Notes: generated by a model from the letters alone, not told the origin. 8,807 nucleotides of DNA from an uncultured Verrucomicrobiales bacterium (GCA_937893785.1 CALCSP010000635.1:1-8807), one strand, 5' to 3'. Positions 1 to 8,082 are shown, numbered from the stretch's first letter. Numbers and translations are program-made.

Positions 1-671
1 AACGGATTACTGGTTTGCCAGGTTTTTCCCCCGTCATCACTGAACACGGCATTGGTGTATTGATCAGGCCAGTGCTCCTGCCCATTTTTAACCCCGTAAT
101 ATCTGGATGCACGGATCAGGCGCCCATTGTAGGGGGCATGCCTTAAGGTGATTCCATGTTCGTTCATGTGCATAGATGGTATATGTCCATTCGGATCAGC
201 CTTGATCACGGTTTTTTCAGGGTGCCATGATTCACCATCATCCCGGCTTCGATATATGGTGAGCGGTGCAGGTGGTTGTCGGTCCTCGACAAAGACAAGA
301 ATGTCCCCTGAATGACTATCAACGATGGCACCTCCACTATGGTAGCCTTTCGCTGCAATGATAACCGGATCCATCCATGAAACCCCACCATCTTCACTGC
401 GCCGGACGACAACCCCTGAATTGCCCCAAACGGAAAGAACCGTGCCTCGGTTACTCACAACAACATTTGGATAACGTTGATCATGGTACAGGCGTTGCCT
501 ATCATGAGTGGGTGGTCCGAAAAATGCTTTCATTGCCTCGTCGGCAATGGAGTTGGTAGAAAACTGGAAAAGTAAGGTTAGAAGCGTTACTAAGCCTGAG
601 GCATGTGCATGTCTTTTGGACTGGGTTGTTCTAAATTGGATTCTATCTCTAGAAGCATTCACCGATTGCAT
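1..671 (-). CDS. Secreted sialidase-like BNR-repeat protein, N-terminal part (truncated by window edge)
   Basis: Reading the complement from ATG at 671 gives 223 uninterrupted codons that continue past the left edge. Three Asp boxes (S-x-D-x-G-x-[ST]-W), the hallmark of sialidase-type six-bladed propellers, lie at about residues 92-99 (SEDGGVSW), 142-149 (SRDDGESW) and 211-218 (SDDGGKTW). RYP at 67-69 fits the R-[IL]-P region that supplies the first arginine of the sialidase triad, and RHAPYNGRLIR near 177-187 matches the conserved strand between blades in bacterial exo-alpha-sialidase-like proteins. The N-terminus has a basic region, a hydrophobic stretch at about 26-38 and a likely Sec cleavage after SIA (residue 43), so the product is exported. 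The family would predict release of terminal sialic acid, but many planctomycete and verrucomicrobial members have unproven substrates. The ATG at 671 is the first in frame after a TAG near 747; no clear ribosome binding site precedes it. It is divergent from the cytochrome operon. Confidence 0.88.
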   Translation of the reverse strand, partial: MQSVNASRDRIQFRTTQSKRHAHASGLVTLLTLLFQFSTNSIADEAMKAFFGPPTHDRQRLYHDQRYPNVVVSNRGTVLSVWGNSGVVVRRSEDGGVSWMDPVIIAAKGYHSGGAIVDSHSGDILVFVEDRQPPAPLTIYRSRDDGESWHPEKTVIKADPNGHIPSMHMNEHGITLRHAPYNGRLIRASRYYGVKNGQEHWPDQYTNAVFSDDGGKTWQTSNP

Positions 672-679
672 TTTGCATG

Positions 680-709
680 AATTTACCAGATGTGGCGAAG
701 AATCTGCAA
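680..709 (-). promoter_or_regulatory. Possible promoter for the sialidase-like gene
   Basis: On the minus strand TTGCAG (709-704) and TAAATT (685-680) are separated by 18 bases, a fair match to a sigma-70 type -35/-10 pair. A start of transcription about 7 bases further on would fall at about 673, almost on the ATG at 671, giving a leaderless or near-leaderless message. That would agree with the missing ribosome binding site. This rests on motif matching alone, and such matches arise often by chance. Confidence 0.25.
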
Positions 710-782
710 CCTGATTTATGCCGGCAGAAAGTAACCTTGGGCAGTGCTAACTTGTGTGAATGGGGATGTCTGTGTTAGTTTA

Positions 783-3110
783 ATGGCAATGAGAAATATT
801 CTTCATAGCATTGTGGTTTTTTTTGCTGTGACGTGGTGTGGTATCGAGCTGGCTTCAGCCGGTGAAGGTTCTGATTTCTTTGAATCTAAAATAAGGCCTG
901 TCTTTGCGACACACTGTTTTGAATGTCATGGGCACAAAGACAAGGGAGGGCTAAAGCTCGATAGTTTTAAATCAATTCTTAAGGGGGGAGATAGCGGTGA
1001 GGTTATTGTCCCGGGACATCCGGAGAAAAGTCTGTTGATGACTGCAGTGCGACATGTAGACGCTGACTTGGCTATGCCGCCAAAGAAGAAGCTGCCTGCT
1101 CGAGTGGTTGCCGACTTGGCACGCTGGATCCGTGAAGGAGCGATTTGGCCTGAAGGAAATGCTGTAGGGTTTGCCACGGGGAAAATTACTGATGAGCAGC
1201 GGCAGCATTGGGCCTTTCAGCCGATAAAGAATTATGAAGGCCTGAAAGGCCACCCCATTGACACCTTGATTAGGGAGAAACTCAAGGAGCAACAGCTCGT
1301 ACAGGTAGGTGTGGCAGATAAGAGAACATTGATTCGTCGTGCTACCTTTAATTTGACAGGGTTACCCCCATCGCCGCTTGAGGTGGAGGAGTTCCTTTCA
1401 GATGAGCATCCTCGTGTCTGGGAGGTATTGATTGATCGGTTACTGGATTCTCCTCACTACGGTGAGCACTGGGGGCGCCACTGGCTGGACCTTGTGCGCT
1501 ATGCTGACACGGCTGGTGATGCGGGTGACTACCCGGTTCCGGAGGCCTACAAGTATCGCAATTATGTGATTAATTCTTTCAACAAGGATAAACCCTATGA
1601 CCAGTTTGTCCGTGAGCAGATTGCCGGTGACCAGTTGCCTGCCGCTGGTGAGGATGAACGCTGGGAGCAAACCATTGCTACAGGCTACATTGCGATTTCT
1701 AGGCGCATTGGCGTCAGTCCGCACAAGCTCAAGCACATTACCATCGAGGATACTCTCGATAATTTAGGAAAAACTTTTCTTGGTTTAACGATTGGTTGTG
1801 CGCGGTGTCATGACCACAAGTTTGACGCAATTCCGACTGCTGACTATTACGCTCTATATGGAATGTTTGAGAGTTCCGTATACCCGCACCCTGGAGCCGA
1901 GCACAGTCCTCATCGCCATAGTTTTGTCTACCGGTTGGGCAAGGAAAAATCCGATAAGGTCCTTGAGAAATTTCGCAGCAAGCTTGCTCCATGGAATCAA
2001 AAGGAGCGTGACAAGTTTGCACTTTACCAGTCTTTTCAGCGAAAGGTCGTCACCGGTCAGATCACGCGCCAGTCTGTCTGGGCGGATCTGGAAAAAATCC
2101 GAGAGCAACGTGGCGAGGTGGCGAGGAGTTTTCCGGATTTGGATATTGCCTATGCTGTGATTGATGGTGAGACAGGGGATTCACATATTCATGAACAGGG
2201 CGACCCCAAGAAGAAGGGCGAGAAAGTGCGACGGGGATTTCTGCAAATACTCGGTGGCCAGAAGTTACCCGAGACGGTCAAGGGTAGTGGTCGCCTGCAA
2301 TTGGCAAAATGGCTGACTGATCCCCAAAATCCCCTCACGGCTAGAGTCATGGTCAATCGCATCTGGCATTATCACTTTGGCCGGGGACTGGTTAGTTCCA
2401 CTAGTGACTTTGGTGTGCGCGGAACGTTTCCGAGTCACCCGAAACTACTTGATTTTCTCGCAGGTTATTTCATAAAAAAAGGCTGGTCGATTAAAGAAAT
2501 GCATCGGCTCATTATGAGCTCTGAAACATATCGGTTGGCTGGAACTGAACATCCTGAAAATCTCGAGTTGGATCCTGAAAACAGGTTTTTGTGGCGGGCC
2601 AACCGAAGCCGATTGAGTGCCGAGGAGTTGCGTGATTCTCTGTTAAGTTTCAGTGCTCATCTGGATGCCAATCCTGGAAATCGTCATCCTTTCCCTCACC
2701 GACTGACTTATTTCTACCGTCAGCATGAGCCTTTTCAGGAAAAATATGTTTCCAATAAGCGAAGCGTTTATCAAATGCAGCAGCGTATTCAGAAAAATGC
2801 GTACCTTGATCTGTTTGATGGACCGGATGGAGGCTTGCACTTGGGGGAGCGCAAGGCCACGGTTACCACTCTGCAGGCCCTGTATTTCATGAACTCGGAG
2901 TTTATCCATGCTCAGGCAGAGGCTATTGCCAATCGTTTGCCCGAAAGTGGAAAGGTGGATTATCTTTATGAGCTCATTTACAACCGTCCTGCGCAGCCTG
3001 AGGAGCTGGATTTTGCCGAGGCATATTTTGCCAAAGGTGATACACTACGGCGCCGTGCAGGCTTTGTGAGAGGTTTGTTAAGCAGTAACGAATTCTTATA
3101 CGTGGACTGA
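783..3110 (+). CDS. PSCyt1-PSCyt2-PSD1 (DUF1549/DUF1553) multi-domain c-type cytochrome, copy A
   Basis: A 775-residue exported protein in the standard order for this family. A signal peptide (hydrophobic core about 6-17, cleavage after LASA near 26) is followed by a PSCyt1 cytochrome-c-like domain at about 30-125 with haem motif CFECH (45-49) and a candidate axial Met in AMPP (M98). The PSCyt2/DUF1549 domain spans about 155-365, with PPSPLEVEEF, EHWGRHWLDLVRYADT and a second haem motif CARCH (339-343) followed by DHKFD. PSD1/DUF1553 spans about 500-755, with VNRIWHYHFGRGLV (524-537) and RLSAEELRDSL (610-620). It is shorter than many relatives (roughly 800-1100 residues) because the PSCyt2-PSD1 linker is short. 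Haem attachment by periplasmic cytochrome c maturation is expected; substrate and electron partner are unknown. ATG 783 was chosen because it starts directly before the signal peptide (ATG 789 is equally possible); an in-frame GTG at 744 would add 13 residues upstream. First gene of the probable four-gene operon. Confidence 0.93.
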   Translation: MAMRNILHSIVVFFAVTWCGIELASAGEGSDFFESKIRPVFATHCFECHGHKDKGGLKLDSFKSILKGGDSGEVIVPGHPEKSLLMTAVRHVDADLAMPPKKKLPARVVADLARWIREGAIWPEGNAVGFATGKITDEQRQHWAFQPIKNYEGLKGHPIDTLIREKLKEQQLVQVGVADKRTLIRRATFNLTGLPPSPLEVEEFLSDEHPRVWEVLIDRLLDSPHYGEHWGRHWLDLVRYADTAGDAGDYPVPEAYKYRNYVINSFNKDKPYDQFVREQIAGDQLPAAGEDERWEQTIATGYIAISRRIGVSPHKLKHITIEDTLDNLGKTFLGLTIGCARCHDHKFDAIPTADYYALYGMFESSVYPHPGAEHSPHRHSFVYRLGKEKSDKVLEKFRSKLAPWNQKERDKFALYQSFQRKVVTGQITRQSVWADLEKIREQRGEVARSFPDLDIAYAVIDGETGDSHIHEQGDPKKKGEKVRRGFLQILGGQKLPETVKGSGRLQLAKWLTDPQNPLTARVMVNRIWHYHFGRGLVSSTSDFGVRGTFPSHPKLLDFLAGYFIKKGWSIKEMHRLIMSSETYRLAGTEHPENLELDPENRFLWRANRSRLSAEELRDSLLSFSAHLDANPGNRHPFPHRLTYFYRQHEPFQEKYVSNKRSVYQMQQRIQKNAYLDLFDGPDGGLHLGERKATVTTLQALYFMNSEFIHAQAEAIANRLPESGKVDYLYELIYNRPAQPEELDFAEAYFAKGDTLRRRAGFVRGLLSSNEFLYVD

Positions 3111-3111
3111 T

Positions 3112-4470
3112 ATGAATATGAACCGGCGAAACATAATCCGATCATTGGCTGGAGGCGGCCTTATCATGCCTGGCCTTTTGTCTGATTTGTTGGCTAGTGA
3201 TGATAATCCCCTAGCACCCAAAAAACCGCATTTTGAACCCAAGGCCAAGCGGGTGATTTTTCTTTTTATGACGGGGGGCGTCAGCCATGTGGACACCTTC
3301 GATCCGAAGCCTTTCCTAAATAAGAATCATGACAAACCGATGACCAAGGGGCGTCGTTACTATAAGGGAGCCGGCTGGGGATTTAAGAAATATGGGCAAT
3401 GCGGCATGGAGATCAGTGACCTCTTTCCGCATATCGGCAGCATGGCAGATGATATTTGCATGATTCGTTCCATGCAGAACATTAACGGTGACCATTTTGG
3501 CGCAACCATTGGTCTACATACCGGGTCAGATACTTTCAAGCGTCCGAGTATCGGTTCCTGGGTCAGTTATGGACTGGGAACTCACAATAAAAACCTTCCA
3601 TCCTTCATGGTCATTTCTCCCGGTCTTCCTTATGCCGGCGGTCAGGTATGGGGTTCAGATTTTTTGCCGGTATTACACCAAGGTACGCGGATCATACCGG
3701 GAGATGAACCTGTTGCAAATATGCACCGTCGTAACATGACTATTGAGCAACAGCGGGATGAGCTTGGTCTTATCGAATATTTGAATCGCCGGCATCTGGC
3801 CGGCAGGGAGAGCGATGCCAATCTTCGTGCGCGGATCAAGTCTTTTGAAACAGCTGCGGGCATGCAGACTGCCGCTCCGGAAGCTTTCGACCTTTCCCGG
3901 GAGAGCGATGCGACTCACAGATTATACGGTTTGCGTCGGGGTGACACAAAAAGCTTTGGCTGGCAGTGTATGGTCGGGCGCCGGCTAATTGAGAGAGGGG
4001 TTCGATTTGTGGAACTGATCGACGGGGATACACGCATTGATCATAACTGGGATGCGCATGCAAACATGACCAACTATAATAAGCTGGCAAGGAATGTGGA
4101 TCAGCCCATTGCGGGATTACTCAGGGATCTTAAGGAGCGCGGCATGATGGAGGATACTCTTGTGGTTTTTGCCACCGAATTTGGGCGTGGTCCATTCCAG
4201 CCTGCGCCTGGTGTTAACGGTCGAGGGCATCATTCCAAGGTGTATAGTTCGTGGCTGGCTGGTGCTGGTGTGAAGGGAGGAATGGTTCATGGTGAGAGTG
4301 ATGATCTCGGTGAAAAAGTTGGCAGGGATCCTGTTAGTGTCCATGATTTTCAAGCCACTATCTTGCATCTTCTTGGCATTGATCATGAGCGCCTGACCTA
4401 TCGCCATGCCGGCCGTAATTACCGGCTTACGGATGTCCATGGTCAAGTGGTGAATCCAATCCTGTCCTGA
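3112..4470 (+). CDS. DUF1501 family protein with twin-arginine leader, copy A
   Basis: A 452-residue full-length DUF1501 protein; the family is related in fold to alkaline phosphatases and sulfatases. The leader has a twin-arginine pair in MNMNRRNIIRSLAGGG, then a weakly hydrophobic stretch to about residue 28, so Tat export of a folded protein is likely. Family signatures are GGVSHVDTFDPKP (55-67), RPSIGSWVSYGLG (144-156), NWDAHAN (312-318), ATEFGRGPF (354-362) and GRGHH (370-374). The Asp/His residues in these blocks are the probable metal or phospho-ester site by analogy with the superfamily, but I know of no established reaction for the family. Its ATG lies one base after the stop of cytochrome A (TGA-t-ATG), which indicates translational coupling and supports joint function. 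A second ATG at 3118 is possible but would leave a very short region before the RR. No good ribosome binding site is visible, consistent with coupling. Confidence 0.93.
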   Translation: MNMNRRNIIRSLAGGGLIMPGLLSDLLASDDNPLAPKKPHFEPKAKRVIFLFMTGGVSHVDTFDPKPFLNKNHDKPMTKGRRYYKGAGWGFKKYGQCGMEISDLFPHIGSMADDICMIRSMQNINGDHFGATIGLHTGSDTFKRPSIGSWVSYGLGTHNKNLPSFMVISPGLPYAGGQVWGSDFLPVLHQGTRIIPGDEPVANMHRRNMTIEQQRDELGLIEYLNRRHLAGRESDANLRARIKSFETAAGMQTAAPEAFDLSRESDATHRLYGLRRGDTKSFGWQCMVGRRLIERGVRFVELIDGDTRIDHNWDAHANMTNYNKLARNVDQPIAGLLRDLKERGMMEDTLVVFATEFGRGPFQPAPGVNGRGHHSKVYSSWLAGAGVKGGMVHGESDDLGEKVGRDPVSVHDFQATILHLLGIDHERLTYRHAGRNYRLTDVHGQVVNPILS

Positions 4471-4528
4471 TTTTTCCGGATTTAGGGGGCGCTTGTATGA
4501 AACTGGCAGATGGTGTAAATATGGATTT

Positions 4529-6409
4529 ATGCGAAGGATATCTATTTATCTTCTAGGCTTGTTGATAACGGTCGCATCTTCTGCCAAACCTGAGCCTCGC
4601 CTGCTGCCTGCTGCCGCAGAAAGAAGTGTGGACTTTACGGAAGACATCAAACCAATCCTTGAACGGAGTTGTGTGAATTGCCATGCCAACGGTAAGCGAA
4701 AAGGGGGGTTTAGCATTGATCACCTGCATTCATTTGTCGCTGGTGGAGACAGCGGGCCTGCTGTCATCCAGGGAAAGAGTGCTGAAAGTCTTCTTATTAA
4801 ACTTGTTCTAAGTAACGACCCGGAAGAGGTGATGCCTTCCAAGGGAAAACGTCTATCACTCGACGAGGTTGCTCTGCTAAGGGCATGGATTGATCAGGGT
4901 ATTAAGTGGGAGAAGGGATTTACTTTCGCAAAGTTTCGCAATGCGCCAGTTGCTCCGCGCAAAGTTGAGTTGCCCAAGGGTGGGGAGACGAACCCTGTGG
5001 ATCGACTTCTGGCACCATACTACAGCAAGAATAAGATTACCCCCTCTATTGCAGTCTCTGACCACATTTTTGTGCGTCGAGTTTTCCTAGATACTATCGG
5101 GCTTCTTCCCAGTCCTGAAGAAGTTACAGCTTTTAGGGATGATAATCGCCCTGATAAGCATATTCGCCTTGTTGAGGAATTACTTCAGGATAAAAAAAAC
5201 TATGCGGAGCACTGGATTACTTTCTGGAGTGACTGTTTTCGTAATAGTTACACCCGGCAATATCATGGAGGAGGAGGGAAGAGGATTACGGACTGGTTGA
5301 AAAAATCTCTGGAGGAAAATAAACCTTATGACCAGTTTGTTCGTGAGTTAATCAGTCCGGTTGGGGGGTCTGATGGCTTCATTAAGGGTGTTGCCTGGCG
5401 TGGGACGGTCAATGCCTCTCAGGTTGTGGAGATGCAGGCAGCACAGAATGTGGCGCAGGTTTTCCTGGGGCTGAATATAAAGTGTGCTTCGTGTCATGAT
5501 TCATTTATCAATGATTGGACCCTTAAGCAGACTTATTCGTTTGCATCGATTTTTTCAGAAGGTCCAATGGATGTGCACCGATGCAATAAGCCCACCGGAG
5601 AAAAGGCTGAGCCGGCTTTTCTTTATCCCGAGCTTGGGAGTATTGATGCCAAAGCTCCCCGCAAGGAAAGGGTAAAGCAGTTGTCGGAGATTATTACCTC
5701 GCCAAAGAATGGTCGACTTGCCCGAACCGTTGTAAACCGGTTGTGGGCCATATTTTTCGGGCGCGGACTCGTTGACCCTGTTGATGAGATGGACAACCCG
5801 ACCTGGAACCAGGATTTGCTGGACTGGTTGGCTAATGATTTTGCGGATCATGGTTATGATTTAAAACGAACCATGAAAATTTTACTGACATCAAGAGCAT
5901 ACCAAAGGCCCTCGGTGCGCCTTAATGAGGATGTGGAAGAGTATGTTTTCCATGGTCCTGTGGTAAGGCGGCTCTCTGCTGAGCAGTTTCTTGATGGCAT
6001 CGACCAGGTGATTGTTGCGGCAGGAAAAGATGTGCCTAGGCGCCATACAGGCGGGCAACGGGCAGGTATGCGCAACCTCGACCGACTGATGCGCACGTTG
6101 GGTCGACCAAAGAGAGATGTCGTGGTCACTCGCCGCGAGTCAACTGCCACTACTGCGCAGTTGATTGAGTTGTCCAATGGTAAACCCTTTGCAGATCTCA
6201 TGATAAAGGGCGGAAATGCATGGGAAGGGTCTGGGTATGGTGCAGACGTAATTGTCAGGAAGTTGTTTGCTAATGCCCTTGGGCGTGAGCCTTCAGAGAA
6301 TGAAGCGAATTCCGCGCAAAGTGTCCTTGGAAAAACGGTTAACGCGCAGGCTGTTGCAGATCTTCTCTGGATGCTTGCTATGCACCCTGAATTCCAGTTA
6401 ATTCATTAA
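4529..6409 (+). CDS. Compact PSCyt1-PSCyt2-PSD1 (DUF1549/DUF1553) c-type cytochrome, copy B
   Basis: A 626-residue exported paralogue of the first operon gene, about 150 residues shorter. A clean Sec signal peptide (MRRISIYLLGLLITVASSA, cleavage near 19) starts at ATG 4529, which is why this start is preferred over the in-frame TTG at 4493. PSCyt1 spans about 34-130 with haem motif CVNCH (48-52) and a candidate Met ligand in VMPS (M102). PSCyt2 spans about 155-345 with IGLLPSPEEV (190-199), NKPYDQFVREL and a second haem motif CASCH (319-323). PSD1 spans about 385-620 with VNRLWAIFFGRGLV (402-415), LLTSRAYQRPS (452-462) and RLSAEQFLDGI (481-491). Compared with copy A, the linker between PSCyt2 and PSD1 is only some 40 residues, and the residues after the second haem motif differ (DSFINDW in place of DHKFDAI). 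Role inferred as periplasmic redox protein paired with the next gene; substrate unknown. Confidence 0.92.
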   Translation: MRRISIYLLGLLITVASSAKPEPRLLPAAAERSVDFTEDIKPILERSCVNCHANGKRKGGFSIDHLHSFVAGGDSGPAVIQGKSAESLLIKLVLSNDPEEVMPSKGKRLSLDEVALLRAWIDQGIKWEKGFTFAKFRNAPVAPRKVELPKGGETNPVDRLLAPYYSKNKITPSIAVSDHIFVRRVFLDTIGLLPSPEEVTAFRDDNRPDKHIRLVEELLQDKKNYAEHWITFWSDCFRNSYTRQYHGGGGKRITDWLKKSLEENKPYDQFVRELISPVGGSDGFIKGVAWRGTVNASQVVEMQAAQNVAQVFLGLNIKCASCHDSFINDWTLKQTYSFASIFSEGPMDVHRCNKPTGEKAEPAFLYPELGSIDAKAPRKERVKQLSEIITSPKNGRLARTVVNRLWAIFFGRGLVDPVDEMDNPTWNQDLLDWLANDFADHGYDLKRTMKILLTSRAYQRPSVRLNEDVEEYVFHGPVVRRLSAEQFLDGIDQVIVAAGKDVPRRHTGGQRAGMRNLDRLMRTLGRPKRDVVVTRRESTATTAQLIELSNGKPFADLMIKGGNAWEGSGYGADVIVRKLFANALGREPSENEANSAQSVLGKTVNAQAVADLLWMLAMHPEFQLIH

Positions 6410-6426
6410 TTATAACCAGATATAGC

Positions 6427-6430
6427 AGGA
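6427..6430 (+). promoter_or_regulatory. Ribosome binding site of DUF1501 copy B
   Basis: AGGA lies five bases before ATG 6436. It is one of only two clear Shine-Dalgarno-like sites in the window and supports that start. Confidence 0.55.
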
Positions 6431-6435
6431 TCATT

Positions 6436-7866
6436 ATGAACAGTAATACCACTCGCCGTGATTTTTTATCTACCGCCTCGACAGCCACGCTTGGAGCTCT
6501 TGCGGCAGGAAGTCCTGTGACTTCTGCAGAAGCAAAGGTTAATCTTGATTCGCTTCAGTCAACGGCAGATACGGTAATCGTGTTATGGATGGCCGGTGGA
6601 ATGGCAAGTACAGACACTTTCGATCCGAAGCGCTATGTGCCTTATGAGAAGGGGCTTGACCCGAAACGTGTGTTGTCCACCTTTCCGGCAATAGATACTG
6701 CAGTCGATGGAGTAAAGTTTACTGAAGGATTGGAGAAAATTGGTGCTGTCATGGATCGAGGTACGTTGATTAAAACCTATCGTGCGGCTGACCTTGGTCA
6801 CATTTTACACAGCCGCCATCAATATCACTGGCATACTGCCTATGAGCCGCCTCTTACAGTCGCAGCTCCTCATATTGGCTCGTGGATTTCTCGTAGCCTT
6901 GGCCCGCTCAATCCGGATTTGCCTGCATTTATTGATATTGGCCAGACTTTTGATAGTGGCGAAAAGGAGTCGCTGAAAGCTTTCCATACCTCAGGCTTTC
7001 TTGGGAGTGAGTTTGCACCATTTTTCCTTGTTGAACCGGATCAAGCTGTGGAGGCAGTGAAGCCTCCAGTGGGTATGAGTGACACTCGGTTTGCCAAGCG
7101 CTATCAGGCTTATAAGAAAATGCTGGCAAACAGCCCGATCCAGAAACATGGCTCTGAATATCAACGCGAGTCGCTTCTTAAGTCGATTGATAATGCACAC
7201 CGACTTCTATCCAATGCTAAGGCTCGCAAGGCCTTTGATTTGAGCTTGGAACCAAAGGAAAGTTATGACACTTATAAGGTTGGCGGACGGTTCGGGCTTG
7301 GTTGCCTGCTTGCCCGTCGGCTTACCGAGGCGGGGGCTCGTTTCATTGAAGTTACCCACGGCTATTATCCATTCAAGTATTGGGATACTCATGATAACGG
7401 ACATACAAGGTTGAAAGAACTCAAGAGCATGATCGATGCACCCATTGCTCAACTAGTTCTGGATCTTGAGGCGCGCAAATTGCTGGATCGCACATTGATT
7501 GTGGTTGCCAGTGAGTTTAGTCGCGACATGATGATGGAGGGTAAGCCTGAGAAAAGGGTAAAGGATCAGGTCAATGTGCCATCAAAGATTAATGAGTTGA
7601 AGCATTATGGTATGCACCGCCACTTTACAGGGGCAGGTAGTGTTCTGCTTTTTGGTGGCGGCATGAAGAAGGGCTTTGTTTACGGTGAGACGGCCGATGA
7701 AAGGCCTTGTACGACAGTGAAGGATCCTGTGACTACCGAGCAGTTGCATGCCAGTATTTACCGGGCCATGGGCATTCCTCATGATCATCATTACAATGTT
7801 GAGCAGCGGCCGTTTTACGTGACTCCCGATGGCACTGCTGAACCGGTAATGGAACTGTTTGGGTAG
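6436..7866 (+). CDS. DUF1501 family protein with strong Tat signal, copy B
   Basis: A 476-residue DUF1501 protein with a near-consensus Tat leader (TTRRDFLSTAS, residues 5-15) and an Ala-rich region ending about residue 33 (SAEA). Family blocks are GGMASTDTFDPKRY (54-67), APHIGSWISRSLG (144-156), YWDTHDNGH (315-323), ASEFSRDMM (358-366) and GMHRHF (392-397), followed by GGGMKKGFVYGE. It departs from copy A at several family motifs: the His of 'SHVDTFDP' is replaced (ASTDTFDP), 'EFGR' is 'EFSR', and about 19 additional mostly polar residues lie between this block and the downstream His pair. It is therefore a separate subfamily, possibly with altered substrate or activity. It starts 26 bases after cytochrome B; AGGA at 6427-6430, five bases before the ATG, is a usable ribosome binding site and fixes the start. 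It is the last gene of the probable operon. Confidence 0.92.
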   Translation: MNSNTTRRDFLSTASTATLGALAAGSPVTSAEAKVNLDSLQSTADTVIVLWMAGGMASTDTFDPKRYVPYEKGLDPKRVLSTFPAIDTAVDGVKFTEGLEKIGAVMDRGTLIKTYRAADLGHILHSRHQYHWHTAYEPPLTVAAPHIGSWISRSLGPLNPDLPAFIDIGQTFDSGEKESLKAFHTSGFLGSEFAPFFLVEPDQAVEAVKPPVGMSDTRFAKRYQAYKKMLANSPIQKHGSEYQRESLLKSIDNAHRLLSNAKARKAFDLSLEPKESYDTYKVGGRFGLGCLLARRLTEAGARFIEVTHGYYPFKYWDTHDNGHTRLKELKSMIDAPIAQLVLDLEARKLLDRTLIVVASEFSRDMMMEGKPEKRVKDQVNVPSKINELKHYGMHRHFTGAGSVLLFGGGMKKGFVYGETADERPCTTVKDPVTTEQLHASIYRAMGIPHDHHYNVEQRPFYVTPDGTAEPVMELFG

Positions 7867-7930
7867 TGATTTTTAATCAGTGGTATGATTCCTAGCACTA
7901 GATCGAGGTTTTGATCCGGGCAATGCTTGG

Positions 7931-7970
7931 AGAGAAGAGGTCTTCCTTTTTCCTTTTATTATTCTTCTCT
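7931..7970 (+). terminator. Possible weak transcription terminator or end-of-operon hairpin
   Basis: AGAGAAGA (7931-7938) is perfectly complementary to TCTTCTCT (7963-7970), giving an 8-bp stem around a 24-base pyrimidine-rich loop. An alternative small hairpin, GAAG/CTTC (7934-7945, loop AGGT), runs straight into CTTTTTCC, which looks more like an intrinsic terminator but has only a 4-bp stem. Its position, about 65-100 bases after the last operon gene, is right for termination. Neither form is strong. Confidence 0.28.
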
Positions 7971-8082
7971 AATCTTAAGCCACGCGTATGTTATTCGGGT
8001 TTGATTCATAGGAAGATGCACTTCCAGACAGTTGATGGGAACACTTTGATCGTTGGTGGCTAGTAGCTGTGTGCTTCCGGGT

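Noticed and set aside
744..782. GTG at 744 as start of PSCyt/PSD1 copy A
   Set aside because: It would add 13 unremarkable residues in front of a well-formed signal peptide, and no ribosome binding site precedes it. ATG 783 or 789 fits better.
972..1292. Minus-strand open frames of about 100 codons inside the PSCyt1 region
   Set aside because: They are shadows of the plus-strand cytochrome frame, which contains conserved domains throughout.
4493..4528. TTG at 4493 as start of PSCyt/PSD1 copy B
   Set aside because: ATG 4529 begins exactly at a typical MRR signal peptide. The 12 extra residues look like untranslated leader.
783..6409. Recent tandem duplication of the cytochrome/DUF1501 pair
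   Set aside because: The copies share only family motifs. I see no long stretches of near-identical DNA between them, so the duplication, if it happened locally, is old.
7867..7879. Hairpin TGATT-TTT-AATCA directly after the stop of DUF1501 copy B
   Set aside because: It has only five mostly A-T pairs with a 3-base loop and no T-tract, so it is too weak to call a terminator.
8011..8025. GGAAG/CTTCC hairpin in the gene-free region
   Set aside because: A 5-bp stem with no T-tract and no other context is expected by chance in 323 bases.
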